From Halichondria panicea (taxonomy: Eukaryota > Porifera > Demospongiae > Suberitida > Halichondriidae), in assembly GCF_963675165.1 (NCBI RefSeq), contig NC_087380.1, positions 3,277,803-3,341,802 on the forward strand: a stretch of DNA of 64,000 nucleotides. The letters are read 5' to 3'. Position 1 is the first letter of the stretch; each line of letters starts with the position of its first letter. The notes beneath the pieces were generated by a model that searched no databases, was not told the origin of the DNA, and was given only the letters and a program-made list of their open reading frames with translations. A program made the translations under genes and the position numbers. Shown here in pieces: positions 20,538 through 49,263 of this stretch.

Positions 20538-23450
20538 CTATATAGTCAGTTGATCATGAGACTGTGATGGATGTACAAACAGACCGGCCTTAAAGCTCTC
20601 CACACCCTCACACCCATCACAGGGTGCATCCTCACACACTCTCACAAGGGCCGCCCGAATGCCCTCAGTGGTTGGAGGGTCAACGGATGATTCGCCAGAT
20701 GCAAGGTTTAAATATTCTGTACTGCATTGGAGGCAAATATTAGGGAGCATGGCTGTTGGGGTCGATGCTTTCGATCTCGTGACCTCTTCGCTTGAGTTGG
20801 CTCTGGAGACTTGGGAACGCTTGCAACCAGACACCACCTACAGAGAGGGATCATGTGATCACATATCACTGTAATTGTACCCCTGCGGGTAGCACAGGAG
20901 CATTTACTCCAGGTATCATGAAGCCATTAATAATTAATGTAGAGGCTGTATTTTGAGGGGAGAGGTGCTACTAAAGAGCATATACATGTATACAGTAAAC
21001 TGTAAACAGTATGCAGCTTGGCCGGTATAGCGAGGTGGCTGCATTTCAGAAAATAGCTGCGGCTAAAAAAACGACCATACCTCGAATCTAATGACTAATT
21101 TTGCGGTTCTGTCTCGAGGATAATGAATCATTATATATATGCTCTCTATTTATGAGTAATCTGCCAAACCACACCCAAAATGTCATATCCGGCCGTAATA
21201 AACGTATAAAATTACATTGAAAACATAGTTTGGGGCAGCCAGTACTGGCCAGTGTAACGGAATAGTAAGTGGCCGCATTTCAGGGCGAGTTTTGTGCAGT
21301 AACATCTAAACCAAATGGCCGGTATATTGAAGGTGGTTCAGAGAGCCAAAATACTGAGCGTCTACTGTATATATATACATGTGTCCTTAACCAAGTACAA
21401 GTATCAAGGGCTGCATCAGAGGAGGGTGAAATCACTTGACCTTTGCTAATAAATGGATTTCTCTTCGTTCGCAGATTACTTCTAGCTACTTTTAGTGTCT
21501 GAACGCTATAATTTTATTTTTGCTCAGAAACAGAGATACAAGTCTCGAAAACACGCCGCTCATGATATCGAGGCTAGTACAAGAGCACTGACTTGTGCTT
21601 GTACAATATCTCTGCTTCTGAGCAAAATTTGCAAAAATAAAATGTAATCCCCCTACAAAATAAAACTTACAGACACTAAAGGCTTGAAGTAATCTGCAAG
21701 TGTGTCAATTAGTGACCTTAACTAGCTAAGGTCAAGGGGTTCTAGCCCCCATTGTGGCTGCACTAGCCTCTTGACCAAGATGGAGTGAAAGTGGGCGAGG
21801 CTGTATAATTATACGTATGACATTGTTTGGCAATGGAGGTTCTCCTTATCTCACCTTGACACTGAGCTTCCTGTAGTGTCTCCCCGGGTGAGTGTACCTG
21901 TGCAGCCAGTCGAGCACCTCTTTCTGACTCACACTCTCCAGCTCAGTCGCCAGACGCTCCAGGATATCGTAGTCATAGTCACAGAGGAGCACCTCTGTCC
22001 AGTTCCTCAGCACCTCATCCTCCAGTGAGATATCAGGCTCTCGCTTCTCCTGGATCAGAGAGTCCACCTGGGAAGTGGAGGGGGGGTGAAAATTACCAGA
22101 GTAAGATGTAACAAGGACATGCAACCCCAAAATACACTCTTGCAGTGCTGTGCCCAGAAGAGGCGGCTATCCATCTCAAACATTTGCCTCTTTTATATAC
22201 ATGTAGGCCTAAAAGGTGGTTAATTTTTGTGTCTAGAGGTGGTTAGTACCAACCACCACCGACCAGTGTGGGCATATCCCTGTGTATGTTGAAATTGTAA
22301 TGGGCTGATTGCAAGGGAGACTGTTGCAATCCATCCCACACATGTATATTGTATGTGTGAGTACCTGGTCTTGGAACTGCTTGGGTGTCCAGGCAGTGAG
22401 CTCACTGTGGAAGTCGTGTACAAACTTGTTCATACACCCACTCGCATAGTCATCACTGTACGGAGAGGGGGAAAAGCACATTAATCATGTCTTTCAGTCA
22501 TATAAACATGTGACCTCTTTGTTTAAACTTAAAAGCAACCTAGTACTCCAATTAATGCTACAGATGTCTTGTCCTAGAGTGGTCGTGAATGTTGACCACT
22601 ACGTATAATAGTTATGAACTACATGTGCAGAGGGAAGCGGTGCATCTGCCAGAGGAGGGGAAACCCCCACCCATCCACTCACCTGAACTTGGTGGCGTGA
22701 GTGACGAGTGTGAGTGAGAGTCCTAACACTCCGTGTGTGTTGTGCTCCTCAATCCTCACCTCGTATCTGCAATGGTGGTGGAGAGAAGTCATACTTGAAT
22801 GTATGGGTCGGTAGTAAGGGATGCATACAGTGATGTAGGAAGATGGTTTGACAAAGACGGGGGCTATGACTAGTAATACAGTGCTGAAAGTTACGGTGAA
22901 TAAATATAAATATACACGTGTATGTAGGGTGGCTCTAACCTCCGGAGCCACCGTGGTTCTTACACCAATAACGTACAGGTACAATGTACGTGATTCCCTT
23001 ACCCTAACTGTTGCTTGGTTCTCAGCTCGTTGAAGCAAGGCTCATTCATACATTCCTGTACGCAAATTGAGGCAGAGAGTGTAAAGCAACTAAACAATTG
23101 CTGGGGTTGAATTGGCCAAATGAGCAAAACATTATATTCCTAGCAATTATCAAGCATGCATTGTTATAAAGCCATTAGCCATTAGCACTGGCAGGTTTCC
23201 TGTACTACAATGAAGGTGACTCACAGACAAGAGCTCTAAGATGGCTGCATCTCTCGTGGTTCTTTGGCAGCACTGTGTGGTGGAGTGGGGGGAGGGGGAG
23301 GGGGGGTGACTAATATGAGTACTATAGTTTAGTCATAGTGTGGTACCTGGTAGTAGTCAGTGAGGACAGTGCAAGTTGAATTGGTGTTCTTGTTGTCAAG
23401 GCGATAACAGACGTTGGTATTAGATGGTAACTGCATTGTACGAGGTTTGA

Positions 23451-23496
<46 letters not shown>

Positions 23497-26400
23497 GCCC
23501 GGGAGGTGTATTAAAAGATGCTGTACGTGTGAGTGTAAATTGTACATAATATGAGTTGATTGGCGGAACAAACAATGAGCTACTATTATGTTGTCAAACA
23601 AGCATGTAATAAAGTCATACAGTCTCTCCCGTGTTCAATTTTTATTATTTAACAGTCTCGTAGCCTCAGGCATGATTTGGTAAGGGGTCGTCGTTATATA
23701 AAACACATACATGTAGCATTAGAATCCCTATGTAGTACCTTAAGGTGACATATTTTCGCGTGTGCTATTTCTGCGAATGAGAGTAAAATCGCAAAAATTA
23801 GTACTCGCAAATAAATGGCTGCCCTCTTGTTTAATGTATCCAGATTGACATTTCGCAAAAAATTATACTAGCAAAATGTACAAAACTGTAAAAACGCAAA
23901 CAAATCTACCTGTGAAAATATGTCACCTTAATTAAGGTATACAGGCAGCTCGTCCTCGGGCTTGTACATGTACATGTATATTGCATTACAAACAACTTGG
24001 TCTTACGCTATACATGTATCTATTGCATACATACAGTGTCAGTAATGAATTACATGTACAATTCAGAGTAGCTCACCTTTGCCTGCACATCACTGGGTAG
24101 TGGATCATAGTCTATGTGCTCAGTCAAGAAGGTCATCATCGACAACGCCTCCTACACACACAAATGAATTTTAGGTAAGTTGTGGACCGAGTAATGAATA
24201 TGCCTGTAAGGTTGACAGTGACCACACTGACCTTGGGGGTGATGTTCCCCTGAACAAGAGCCTCCACAAAAAGTTGGCGCTTAAACTGATCCACAAACTC
24301 CTGAATTAGGCAACAAATGTATATGTAGTAGAGTACGGAACAAATATACAGTATGGCACAACCACTTAACACGAGGACATTGCCCTCCTTTACCATGAGT
24401 GCTGCTAGTGTGAGGTGGTCTAATGCATCGAGCTTCTCCTGTGTTGTCCAGTGGCAGTACTCCAACACCTTCAGGCGATTTATCCTGTCAAATGATACAC
24501 GTAACTACATTAAGTTTTCGAATCGAAATTTCCACGATATAAAACCCATGTGTACTTCACTCACTTGCAGAGTTTCTTTGGTTTGAGTAGCTGGTTTTTC
24601 AGGCTCTTCCTTCTTTGCTCCTGCAAGGGAATGCAAAATAAACGGTAGTAAGATCTGATTTTAGTAACTGGAAACCAACCACGCACCTTGGCTGTCTTAA
24701 AGGTTTCCTCATCAGTCGCAAAGTCAGCCAGATATTTGACCAGCTCTTGAAACAGCAGCTGCAAAGGACTATGTCAGTATTGAACTACCCTCATGTGAAC
24801 AGGTTTAGAATAATCGTACTTGTAGGTGATACAGGTTTACATGTACAATCATGTAGTTGGCCTTCGGGGGCTACAATTAGTGTATCAGTATTAGCTGAGG
24901 ATATAGCTACATGTACATATGAGTTTGACAGTCTTCAGGCAACTATTAGACTGAAAGGAGTGTCACACTAGACAACCCCACCCTCGTGCCACTCACACCC
25001 ATCTTGTGGTTGAATCCGTTGATTGTGAGAGCCACTCCAGAGTTGAAGACCTCCAGGGAGTGCTCCAACTGGGCCACTGAAGCATTGTACGCCACTGCTG
25101 TCATGTTGCGACCATAGATGTTGAGGAAGATATGCATCAGGTTGGAACTGGGGCCAGGAAGAGATGGTTTCCATAATTTAAGAATGACCCAGTGTCTACA
25201 GCTGCTACATTGTACATGTAAACACGAAACTAGGTAATTACGTAAGCATTGTTTTGACCACACACAGCCATAGGAAATACGTGTTGTGTGTACATGTGTG
25301 TACTCACTTTTCACTCTGAATAGAGAGAGGAGTCTTGAAGATCAGGCATACCCAGGCTGTGTTGTGTGACAGTGGACACAGGGTTCAGGGTTCAGGGGAT
25401 CAATCATGCACGCACACTCACCTAAAGGGCAATCCTCAACACCTTTCTTGTACCAGAGTTTGTACTTGGGGCACTCTTTGATCACCACAGGATACTGCAC
25501 ACACACACACAGATGATACAAAGTAATACAGACGCTCGTACTTGTAGCAACACTACTGCTCTGTGTCACTGTGTGGCATTAATGGATAATTAATCTATTT
25601 GACCTTTGTGGGTGGGGAGCCGGGGTCTCCGGTTGAGAAGTCAGTGGCAATGAACAAGTTAGGACTAGGCAGGTGCAGGTCTGGATGGAGCTCTAGATCT
25701 AGAATACAAGTAGTGAATTAATGCCAAACTAGATAACATATCTTACTTTGCCACTTTGTCTTCCAGTCAGCAGGAATGTCTGCATAAAATACATACTACT
25801 AGAAGCATACCAGTGATTTGACTATACCCTCACACCACACCCTCCTCACACCCATACCACTCCATACTACTCATTCTAACCCTCGACACACCCACACCAC
25901 ACCCTCACCCTCGACACAGTAGCGTGTCCCAAACCACCTCTCCTTAAGCCGACACTGAGCAGTGTAGGTGGGAGACAGTGTGATGATGTTGACTCTGTCA
26001 GGTGTGAAGTGGGATAGGACGGTGGTGATGGTGGCTGGCTCATACTCATAGAGTAGGTAGTCACCAGTCAGGTAGTGCTCCACTGGATACAACTGTACGA
26101 GAGGACAGGGACATTAAACATTTGACACATCACTTGATTTAGCTCTTCCAGCTTTCTACATGTAGATCGATACATGTAAATCTGTAGAAGAATGCCAGAA
26201 ATAAATGGCTGTTCAAAGCTAGACCCACAATAGGACTAAACGCAAGTAACCGTAAATATGATAAGTGAGCTAAGTTGCTAAGCACATAATCTGATCCGAG
26301 ATCCCAATAGAAAATTGCGAGAAACAAAACCATTAATTGTGCGCTAAATGATGGCTTCTGGCCCAACACACCTCCATGCTCTCACAGAGAGCCTCCACAA

Positions 26401-29400
26401 AGTCGATGGGCTCCTGCTCCTCTCTAAAGTCAAATTCATTCTTGGAAATCCCCTGAATCTCACGAAACACCCTGCAAGGCAACAGTTGATCAGAGACAGT
26501 GAATGCATGAGCAGTAAACAACTGTAGTGGTGGAGTACTAGACTGTAGTCATTAGTGCTACGTATTGAACTATCACTACTATCCTGCTACTATTGACAGC
26601 GCACACGACACGTACTGTACCTACACACATCATGACATGTACCTTTCCTGTGGGCCAACTTCCGTGAGCATCTTTATGTACTGGAACACCAGCGTGATAC
26701 ACTGCACACAGAGCAAATCAAAGTCTGTTATATATACACTTGTGCACGTGCAACAATGCCAGCAGATACATGTACTACTGTACTACTGATATGTAGTCCA
26801 GTTGACTTTTGGACCCACTGCCCCACCCTAGCCCTACAGACACCACCACCCTTAAACTTGCATAATAACACCTGACCTTACTCAATGCTTACAAATGTAG
26901 GACTCACCAGGAAGATAGATTCCAATCCTTGATCCTGATTGTGTGTGTGTATGCGTCAGTATAATTATATCGTAAACTTTGTACGGGAAGTACATTGTGA
27001 AAATACCAGTGGAAAGTTGAGTGGTAGGATTTTAGAACTATTGTGTGATCATCACAGTAGAAAACAATACAGTCTATAAAGGGCACACCAACACAGTGGG
27101 TGCAACATAGAAGTAGCCTGCTAACACAGGTTGAAATACAGTCATATGCTACACTATGGAGACTTTATAGGGCGTACATGTATGAACCTAGATGTATTAC
27201 AGGCTTATAATTATGCTACTACGTAGAAAATGATAACAAGTGCCCATCCCAACAGACTCACAGTGAGGGTGATGTCACAGGTGAATAGACTGAAGGCAGT
27301 GTTCCACTCGTATCCTGAGCCACTGTTACCAGCCACTAGGGCAGTGGCCAGGTTCCTGTGGGAGGGGCTAGTACTAATCATGTGCAGATTGAGTGTGCGT
27401 GATACCTTTTCTTGAGCTCAGCATACACACTTCCCTCTCCCTCGTGTCCTAGCAACCAGGACAAATATTCCACTGGCTTGCTCCTACATTTAAACATTTC
27501 GTTAAGAACAGTTAATCAATACGTATAAGTACAATACATGATTTTTCTGTTAGTTAGTTACATGAAGTACATGTATACGTACATTACATGTAGTCATCAA
27601 TGCATTAACGCATTGTAAGAATGCTGTATTTGCTTTTATTAGGCAGGGGTATCATCTGCTAGGTTGTAGGTGACTAACCCGTAGTGCTCCATCAATGGTG
27701 GTAGTGCCCAAGTGAGCCTGAGTTTGTGAGTATCCTTCACCGGGATCACCTTATAGAGACGAGCGAATGTGGCCTCATCAAACACATCCTGGGAAAAGAA
27801 TTAATTGCTTGATTTTAGTAAATGCCAATTGAATCATTTACGTACCTTATTGTCCGACATCAGAGGTACTTCCAGTCCACTACAGAGTACAATATAAGAG
27901 GTACATGTACGTATACACACAATGCAGAATGTTGTTTTAGCTAAGCTAGCTATAAAAAAAAACCTACATGTAGCTGAGCTGGTCAGCTAACAGTCATACA
28001 TACTTGTGAGGGACGGCTGAGAATGACTGCCTAGTCCATTGCTCCAGAGTGTCCAGAGGATCTGAATAAAGATAATAAAATAGATAATGGTTAAAAAATA
28101 ACGTATTAATTACAATGTACATGCACAACATGTACATGTAAGTACGTAAGGTACGCTAGTCGAACACAGAACAATCCATAGGAGGTACGGTACGTTCATG
28201 TACAACATTAGACTAGTTATTTTATTCATCGATTAGTACAATTACTGTCTACTCACAACAAGACATGACGACCACTGTCATGTAGTGAGAGGAGTAGTGT
28301 CTCTTATAGTAGGTGTTGAGAGCCTTGTGCAGATCCACTCCATTCTTACGAGGCTGCTTCTTGAGGGAGTCTCTGTTGCCCCACACAAAGTTGGTGAACG
28401 AATGTCCGGGTCGAGCAACACTGGCTATGAGGCGCTCCAAACGATCACCGTCGTTCTGTACAGCTGTCTGGAACTCTGCACAGGGGAGGGTTTAACATAC
28501 ATGTAATCTGACAGAAGGCTTGTACATGTATACAGTGATGAAAGGTCACCCATGGGCAGACCAACATGGTAATAAAGAAGTGGCCTACTAACACAGATGG
28601 AAACACATGCTATGGAGACTTTGTGGCCTGTTAACCTGACCGTGTATGTACTAGAGGGTGACCTGCCGTGGTGACTCAGACAAGTGCACTACTGACCATT
28701 GTCCACTGCCTCTATCTCTCTGTCCAGACTTTGCTTGAGTAGACTGGGGGACGCAAAGAAATGGGCAAACCTAGAGCAGAGGGAAAAACAGTAACAAGAT
28801 ATATGTAAGAAACACACTTATTCTCTATAATAATTATAGTAGATAGCTAAATCAATCAGCTAGCTGCATTCACACTAAACTGACTAGTAACACAAGCAGA
28901 CACTGTATACGTCATGCTGAGCTCACATGTCCAAGCCCTCCTGGAAGTACTGAGGGTGAACCGAGAACTGGAATACTGTCTGTACAAGAGAACGTGGATT
29001 GTGGATTAAGATAATAATTATTAAGCACTTAATTCTCTTAAACGAGTCTACTGACTACAAGTACATGTATTGCACGTTGTTGGAACTCTTGAGAGCCATA
29101 CAGTAATCACTCCATGTGACAAGTACGTACTTTTTCATAGTCTGTTGAGGCATTGTCGAATCCACCGTGCTTGCTGGTGAAGGCATCAAAAGTGTTCTCC
29201 CCGGGGTACTTCTCACTGCCCATGAACACCACTGCACAATCAAACACAGGCAATAAAACATAGCCGTTAACACGATCGAACACATACGAATGGTCTCACC
29301 AAACTAATTATAGTACGTACATGTAGTACATGTACATTGAAAGAAGCGAGAATGATTAACAGTTGTACATGTAGAACATATACATGTAAGCGTCGTGTCC

Positions 29401-30161
29401 GTGGTTACTCAATCATTTGTCTTCACACCGTGGGGGAGCCGTACGCGTATTTCTCAAACATGCACATGTACAGGCACGCAGCAAATTTATTAATGGATAT
29501 ATAAGAACAGTAACACAATGGACTCACTGTGTTCCAGGAGATGAGCAAGGCCTTGCACTTGGGGAGGGTCACAGTAGCTACCAGTCCTGATGCATACTCC
29601 ACAAGCCGACTGTAAATCCCCCCAAATTAATACATGTTACCTGTGTGTACACGTACACAACAAGCCTACAATATTATTATTATGTCTCCTGCAATGCCAG
29701 CATAGTGCTAGCTGAGCCACTACGACGCACTATCTGAGTATCACTATCTGAGTATCTCTACTGTCGAACGTGTAAAGGTAAACACAAGATACACAAGGGG
29801 AAAGCATCCAATTTACAAGCTTACTCTAACTCGTAGGGACTTCCCCTGATCAGCACTCCTCCTCTCAGTCTCCCCACCATCCACACCCTCACCACCCTCA
29901 CTCTCCTCGTCACTATCGTCCTCGTCCTCGTCCTCTGAGTCTTCCTCTGGTTCAGCGTCAGAGTCATGAATCTCTGACTTTTTCCGTTTGGGACCACGAG
30001 AGCTGGTCCTGTTGTCCGTTATCAGTAGAGCACGTATGCCATTATCCAAAGTAATTGCTCTATATAAATGAAAGGGTGGCTTAGAATATTTTATGCTGTG
30101 CAACGTACTTATACTCTTTCTTGTCAAACGGTGACTTTTCCACAGCTGGTGAAGAGTCCAT
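20538..30161 (-). CDS. NRDC: Nardilysin-like M16 metalloendopeptidase, 32 exons, complete
   Basis: Zinc peptidase of the M16A (inverzincin) family, cleaving near dibasic sites. Predicted 1056 aa; human nardilysin is about 1150. Exons: 30161-30109, 30059-29825, 29609-29528, 29231-29131, 28979-28927, 28770-28697, 28475-28257, 28061-28004, 27879-27846, 27788-27679, 27483-27406, 27355-27262, 26934-26908, 26701-26643, 26471-26372, 26092-25909, 25779-25747, 25698-25604, 25494-25422, 25356-25308, 25147-24997, 24758-24687, 24620-24565, 24484-24394, 24300-24232, 24151-24077, 23451-23347, 23055-23003, 22766-22683, 22455-22365, 22067-21855, 20837-20538; all phases agree. The acidic Asp/Glu/Ser stretch near residues 45-80 is the nardilysin hallmark. 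The zinc site is H119-LL-E122-H123 with E200, exactly HxxEH-x76-E. HMVFMGSEKYP and NASTDYE favour nardilysin over insulin-degrading enzyme. Divergent from GLDC. Exon borders are by eye. Confidence 0.93.
21434..21736. repeat. Inverted-repeat element in nardilysin's last intron
   Basis: Arms starting CTTGACCTT ... AAGGTCAAG contain inverted landmarks (GCAGATTACTTC ... GAAGTAATCTGC; TTTTAGTGTCTG ... CAGACACTAAA; GCTCAGAAaCAGAGAT ... ATCTCTGCttCTGAGC). A related single-arm segment occurs at about 35525-35640. Confidence 0.65.
23453..23493. repeat. (TG)n microsatellite forming the nardilysin exon 27 acceptor
   Basis: On the minus strand the (CA)n run ends in CACAG at the exon 27 border (23451), so the microsatellite stands in for the polypyrimidine tract. 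Confidence 0.85.
23740..23931. mobile_element. 192-bp MITE with GGTGACATATTTTCGCG termini, TTAA target
   Basis: Termini TTAAGGTGACATATTTTC and GAAAATATGTCACCTTAA are inverted copies, with TTAA at each outer edge. A TTAA target is typical of piggyBac-like elements. Located in nardilysin intron 26. The interior has GCGAAAT / CGCAAAA modules only. Confidence 0.75.
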
Positions 30162-30411
30162 TCTCGATCTTCTTGATCTTCAGAATAAACTGCTGAGGCA
30201 GCAGGTTTGCCATGCTGCCTGTTTGTTTATTGTGTGTTCCTGTAACGACCTAATTATCGGAGCAGAACACCACAATAACATGTTTCTCTCACTAGCACTG
30301 TACTCAACTATCTATGCTGTACTGTACTAGCACTAGCTAGCTAGCTAGCTACAGGTATTAGACTTTCCTCATAGAGTAATAGATAGTAGAGCTCGACTTG
30401 TAGATCTAGCA
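30162..30411. promoter_or_regulatory. Putative bidirectional promoter, nardilysin / GLDC
   Basis: Only 250 bp separate the nardilysin ATG (30161, minus) from the GLDC ATG (30412, plus), so the two 5' UTRs and core promoters must share this interval. A TAGC repeat (CTAGCTAGCTAGCTAG) lies at 30331-30350. No TATA box is convincing. The pseudogene copy of nardilysin lacks this region. Confidence 0.6.
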
Positions 30412-46206
<15,795 letters not shown>

Positions 46207-47153
46207 TTGAGTAACAACTGAGAACAATTGTTCCCGTGTCTGTGGATTAATGACTATTTATATCTGTACTTTTTATGTGGATAACATCGAACTCTGTATG
46301 TGTATTGTATTCAATTTAAAATTATGAAGATTTTTCTTGGAAGGTTTGTCATTGTTAATGTCAATGTGCATGGGAATAAATTATGCACATGCATAGCCAC
46401 AGCTCCGATCCATGTGCTTAGCTAGCGGACTATGACCACAGCTACGTACGTACATGTATCTATATAATTACAGTATCATCGATCACACGCAATAATTATA
46501 ATTATGTTCATCATCAATATGCATGTGGTTGTTGTGCATGGAACTTGTTGCTGTCTCTCATGCAATCTACCCCCTTGGGCATATACCAGTTGTATTAAAT
46601 TAATGTACGTACACATATTTAAACACACATTTAAATTTTGGGGCATATAATATTCACATGCATGTGGTTGTGTAAGTATAGGGTGACTACATACGTTTAC
46701 AATAATTATGGGTTCACTAAAATATGGAACTTAAGACACATTTTAGCAATCAGATATTTTATCTCAATTGTCACAATTGTGCATGGTCAACATAATCACT
46801 GTGAAACATCCATTAAAAATAGTCTCAAGAAATATTATTATTATTATGTACAATGGTGATTTTTGGATTCAAAAATAATTATGATACAACTCAATAAGTG
46901 TAAGACACAACATATAATTGTTATTGGTGACTATATAAATCAGAGCAGAACTGTTAAATAGGCTACAAAATGGTGAGATTGACGCGACAGAATATGAATC
47001 AAGAAATGTGATTAAATCAGAGCAAGCTGCATGCACAGTTAAAGTAATATAAGTGAATTGCTAAGGCAAATAGGACTGCTATGTGAACGGGTAGTTGCGC
47101 AATAACCTGCATGCAAGCAAAAAACTACAGTATAACACACACACACAGTCTTA
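46207..47153. other. Intergenic between converging GLDC and forkhead genes
   Basis: A GLDC polyadenylation signal AATAAA lies at 46375-46380, about 170 bp after the stop. The rest is AT-rich 3' flank of both genes without other features. Confidence 0.6.
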
Positions 47154-48689
47154 TCAAGCCGAACTTTTCAGCAGATTTGAGATCATGAAATTGTACTTTG
47201 GATTTCCAGGTTCAGCTGGAGGAGGAGGAGGGACTTCACCAAGTTGTTGCTGGGGCAACGTAAATACCATTGGATGACCATTCGGACCGGCACAAGTGTG
47301 GGGGTTGGTGTGGTACATATACGTGAACATCTGAGGAGAGCTTCCGTGGGGAACAGAATGATAAGTGTCCATAGGGGAATGGGTGCCATTGGCGTAGCTT
47401 GTTGGTCGACCATCTCCAGGGGTTATTGGTGTTATGGGTGGTGTTCCAGGGGTCGCAGGAGTTATTGGTGTGGGTGTGGAGGGCATGTGTGAGGGCGTGA
47501 TAGGAGTGAGCGGTGTGACAGGGAGTTGGTGCGAGTGGGACGTGAAGGGAGGATAGCTCCACGACGACTGAGTCACGTCAGGTTGGAAATGACGCAGAGG
47601 GTGAAGATGAGGTGGACTTCCCATCGAATATCCTGCTACTGGCATATGAGGCATGTGAGCAAACTCGTTTCCAGGGACGTCAGCAATCGGTGGAGAGGAG
47701 AAACTGCGACAACGCTGAAAATCGTCGTGGACAAGGATTCTGTTCTGGTCAGCTGACACAGGCGGTCCAAAACCTGCAGGCACTATTCGACTGTCGAAAC
47801 CATTCGTGGTTGTACAGGGAAGACCGTTGTACGCTGGGCTCTCTTGCTTCGGAATGAGGGGAGGGGGGAAAGTCATCATGCTCGTGTCATGGACTGCAGT
47901 TGGTGAGGTCATTCCCTCGTTGTAAGGCTTTTGTGGAAGTTGGTGCAGGAATCGATAACGTCTTCGCAAGAAACTGCCGTTCTTGAACATCTCAGAGCTT
48001 GCTGGATGGAGCTTCCAGAAGTTGCCTTTTCCAGAGGAGCCGTATTCACGGGGCACTTTGATGAAGCAATCGTTAAGGCTGAGATTGTGCCGAATCGAGT
48101 TCTGCCACGCAGGCCACCTCTTGTGGTAGTAGGAAAATTGGTGGATAATGTAGTCGCAGATTTCTCCCAGAGTAAGCATCTTGTTGGGCGAGTGGGAGAT
48201 GGCCATTGCAATCAACGCAATGTACGAATAAGGTGGTTTGATATCGTCTTGATTGCTGCATGCAGAGAGTGAAGCAGACTTCTTTCGATTTCTTGGTGCT
48301 CCAGACGTAGGTTTTTTTGGAGGAGCTGATGTTTTCGAGCCATCGGATGAATCGGTTATTTGATCCGTTTGATCTTCATCACCACTTCTCTTGGTGTGGT
48401 CTGTTTGCTGCTGTGTGTGTGAGGTCAATTCATAGTTAGCATTCACATTGCAAAACAGGAGACTAAAGAAGGTTCCAGCCAAAAACATGAATTTGCATGC
48501 ATCATGAATTAAGCTACAGCTATAATAATTATATAGACACACTAAAAGTTTGCATAAGCAGGCACCATACAAGACATAACACATCCTAGGTGCTCAGATA
48601 TCAAAACAAAAGCATATCAACTTGCAGATCGAATGCAATGCAAAGAGATTTGCAGCAAAGCTAGACTTTACCTCCACTCTGGTAGGCAT
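47154..48689 (-). CDS. Forkhead-box transcription factor, two exons
   Basis: Nuclear DNA-binding regulator. Preferred model: exon 1 48689-48672 (MPTRVE), donor GTAAAG, intron, acceptor CACACACAG, exon 2 48410-47154; phases match and give 424 aa. The exon 2 frame also reads upstream to an ATG at 48584, but that stretch looks like intron. The forkhead domain is about residues 64-155: [34 protein letters not shown] (recognition helix 3), [20 protein letters not shown] and [14 protein letters not shown] (wing). It is followed by a Pro/Thr-rich tail ([18 protein letters not shown]) typical of activation regions. The N-terminus is Asp/Thr/Ser-rich. [18 protein letters not shown] resembles FoxD/FoxL2-type classes, but I cannot assign a class. 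It lies tail-to-tail with GLDC and downstream of STAMBP on the same strand. Confidence 0.9.
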
Positions 48690-49263
48690 CTTCAAAGAAC
48701 TAGCTGTACAGTAGTGAGTTGTTGTTGTCTTCTTGCAGTTCTGCAAATGTAGTATTTTCAGACACACTACAAAACGTGCAACTCAACTCCTTTTTATGAA
48801 GACAAAAGCAGCAAACGTAATGTGCATGCTTTGTGGTTAAATGTGCAGCAAGCCCAGCCCATTTTACAGCCTGTAGACATGCTTTTACAATGCCTGTGGC
48901 AAATTAGAGCAACAATTTCTTGTGTATACAATATGCAGTTGTTTTGTGAGCACGCATGAAATAATTGTTTTAACAAGATGTACTGCATGCAGATAAAAAA
49001 GACCCACATCCAACTTCCAATTGTCACTCTTCTCTCTAAGCTAAATCAGCTGTTAATTATGGATTTATATGGCTTGTCAAAGAGACTGATAATTGATCAT
49101 CTTATCACATAAACCAGATTACATGTAAAATCATAATTTTAATGCACACTGTCACTGAAATAAAATATACTTTTGAATAGAAAAATTATGCACTGCTATA
49201 ATTATAAGGACAGAAATCACAGTAATTTTGGCAGTCTATATACAATGTCAAAAAGTGCTCGTT
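48690..49263. other. Intergenic, forkhead 5' flank / STAMBP 3' flank
   Basis: This 574-bp AT-rich interval must contain the forkhead promoter and the STAMBP polyadenylation region. No clear motif stands out. Confidence 0.4.

Noticed and set aside
20659..20874. Plus-strand ORF opposite the last nardilysin exon
   Set aside because: Shadow of the real minus-strand exon, whose frame joins exon 31 in phase (LSVK|VVSGCKR).
47562..48272. Plus-strand and alternate-frame ORFs within the forkhead gene
   Set aside because: Antisense or frame-shifted shadows of the forkhead coding exon.
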